Assembly (NCBI GenBank): GCA_964550025.1
Contig: CAZJYI010000110.1
Location: forward strand, 1 to 39,939
Direction: 5' to 3'
Length of the DNA stretch: 39,939 nt
Source: CAZJYI01 sp964550025
GTDB taxonomy: Bacteria > Verrucomicrobiota > Kiritimatiellia > UBA8416 > CAYOBW01
The notes under the pieces were generated by a model, which ran no database searches, had not been told where the DNA came from, and saw only the letters and a program-made list of their open reading frames with translations. The position numbers and the translations under genes are program-made. This document shows, piece by piece, positions 39,917 to 39,939 of this stretch (its first letter is position 1; each line of letters begins with the position of its first letter).

Positions 39917-39939
39917 ATCAACCTCCCTCCGGTGGAGAA

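Overview
The window is a GC-rich bacterial chromosome segment with dense coding, frequent GTG starts and clear AGGAGG-type ribosome binding sites. The gene content suggests a PVC-superphylum bacterium, most likely of the Kiritimatiellota/Lentisphaerota type. The pointers are a block of six sulfatases, a URO-D-like methyltransferase-family gene, an ABC-2 permease fused to a CPBP protease, a very large secreted protein with fibronectin III and DNRLRE-like domains plus a C-terminal tail typical of Verrucomicrobiota/Kiritimatiellota secreted proteins, and many dispersed hairpin repeats between genes. The phylum is an inference; no rRNA or tRNA gene was seen.

Left region (1-9,837): the 3' end of one sulfatase and five complete ones (four on +, the last on -), with a Bax inhibitor-1/YccA family membrane protein among them. 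All five complete sulfatases have the C-x-P-[SA]-R formylglycine motif. None has a visible signal peptide, and three of the six end in hydrophobic or amphipathic tails. A short minus-strand group follows (9,845-11,177): an MBL-fold hydrolase with an incomplete N-terminus, an ICMT/PEMT-like membrane methyltransferase, and a 28-residue membrane peptide.

Central region (11,311-30,424, all on -): this is the part most worth attention. At the upstream end (25,178-30,424) is a tightly coupled five-gene operon: a small helical protein, a papain-fold protease with a C-terminal membrane anchor, two ESCRT-III/Snf7-like coiled-coil proteins with MIM1-like C-terminal tails, and a Vps4-like AAA ATPase with an N-terminal MIT-like domain. 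In effect it is a bacterial ESCRT-III/Vps4 cassette with a protease attached. Downstream on the same strand are a membrane protein with a CsgG/FlgO-like domain, three VWA-domain proteins, a Na+/Ca2+-exchanger-like antiporter, a caspase-formylglycine-generating-enzyme fusion, a DUF1294 protein, an SPFH-like/coiled-coil/DUF4384 protein, a second DUF4384 protein, an ECF-type sigma factor with its own strong promoter, a coupled unknown protein and a duplicated TerB-like protein. My reading (inference) is a multi-module membrane-stress or conflict-response island. VWA, TerB-like and sigma-factor parts would sense and regulate, the ESCRT/SPFH parts would remodel membrane, and the papain- and caspase-like proteases would be effectors.

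Right region (31,044-39,916): pgpA, a noncoding stretch full of a GGGGACAGACCC-type repeat, a NatA/NatB-like ABC exporter whose permease is fused to a CPBP protease, a URO-D-domain gene, a second stretch of the same repeat, and a 1,180-residue secreted multidomain protein that ends just inside the right edge.
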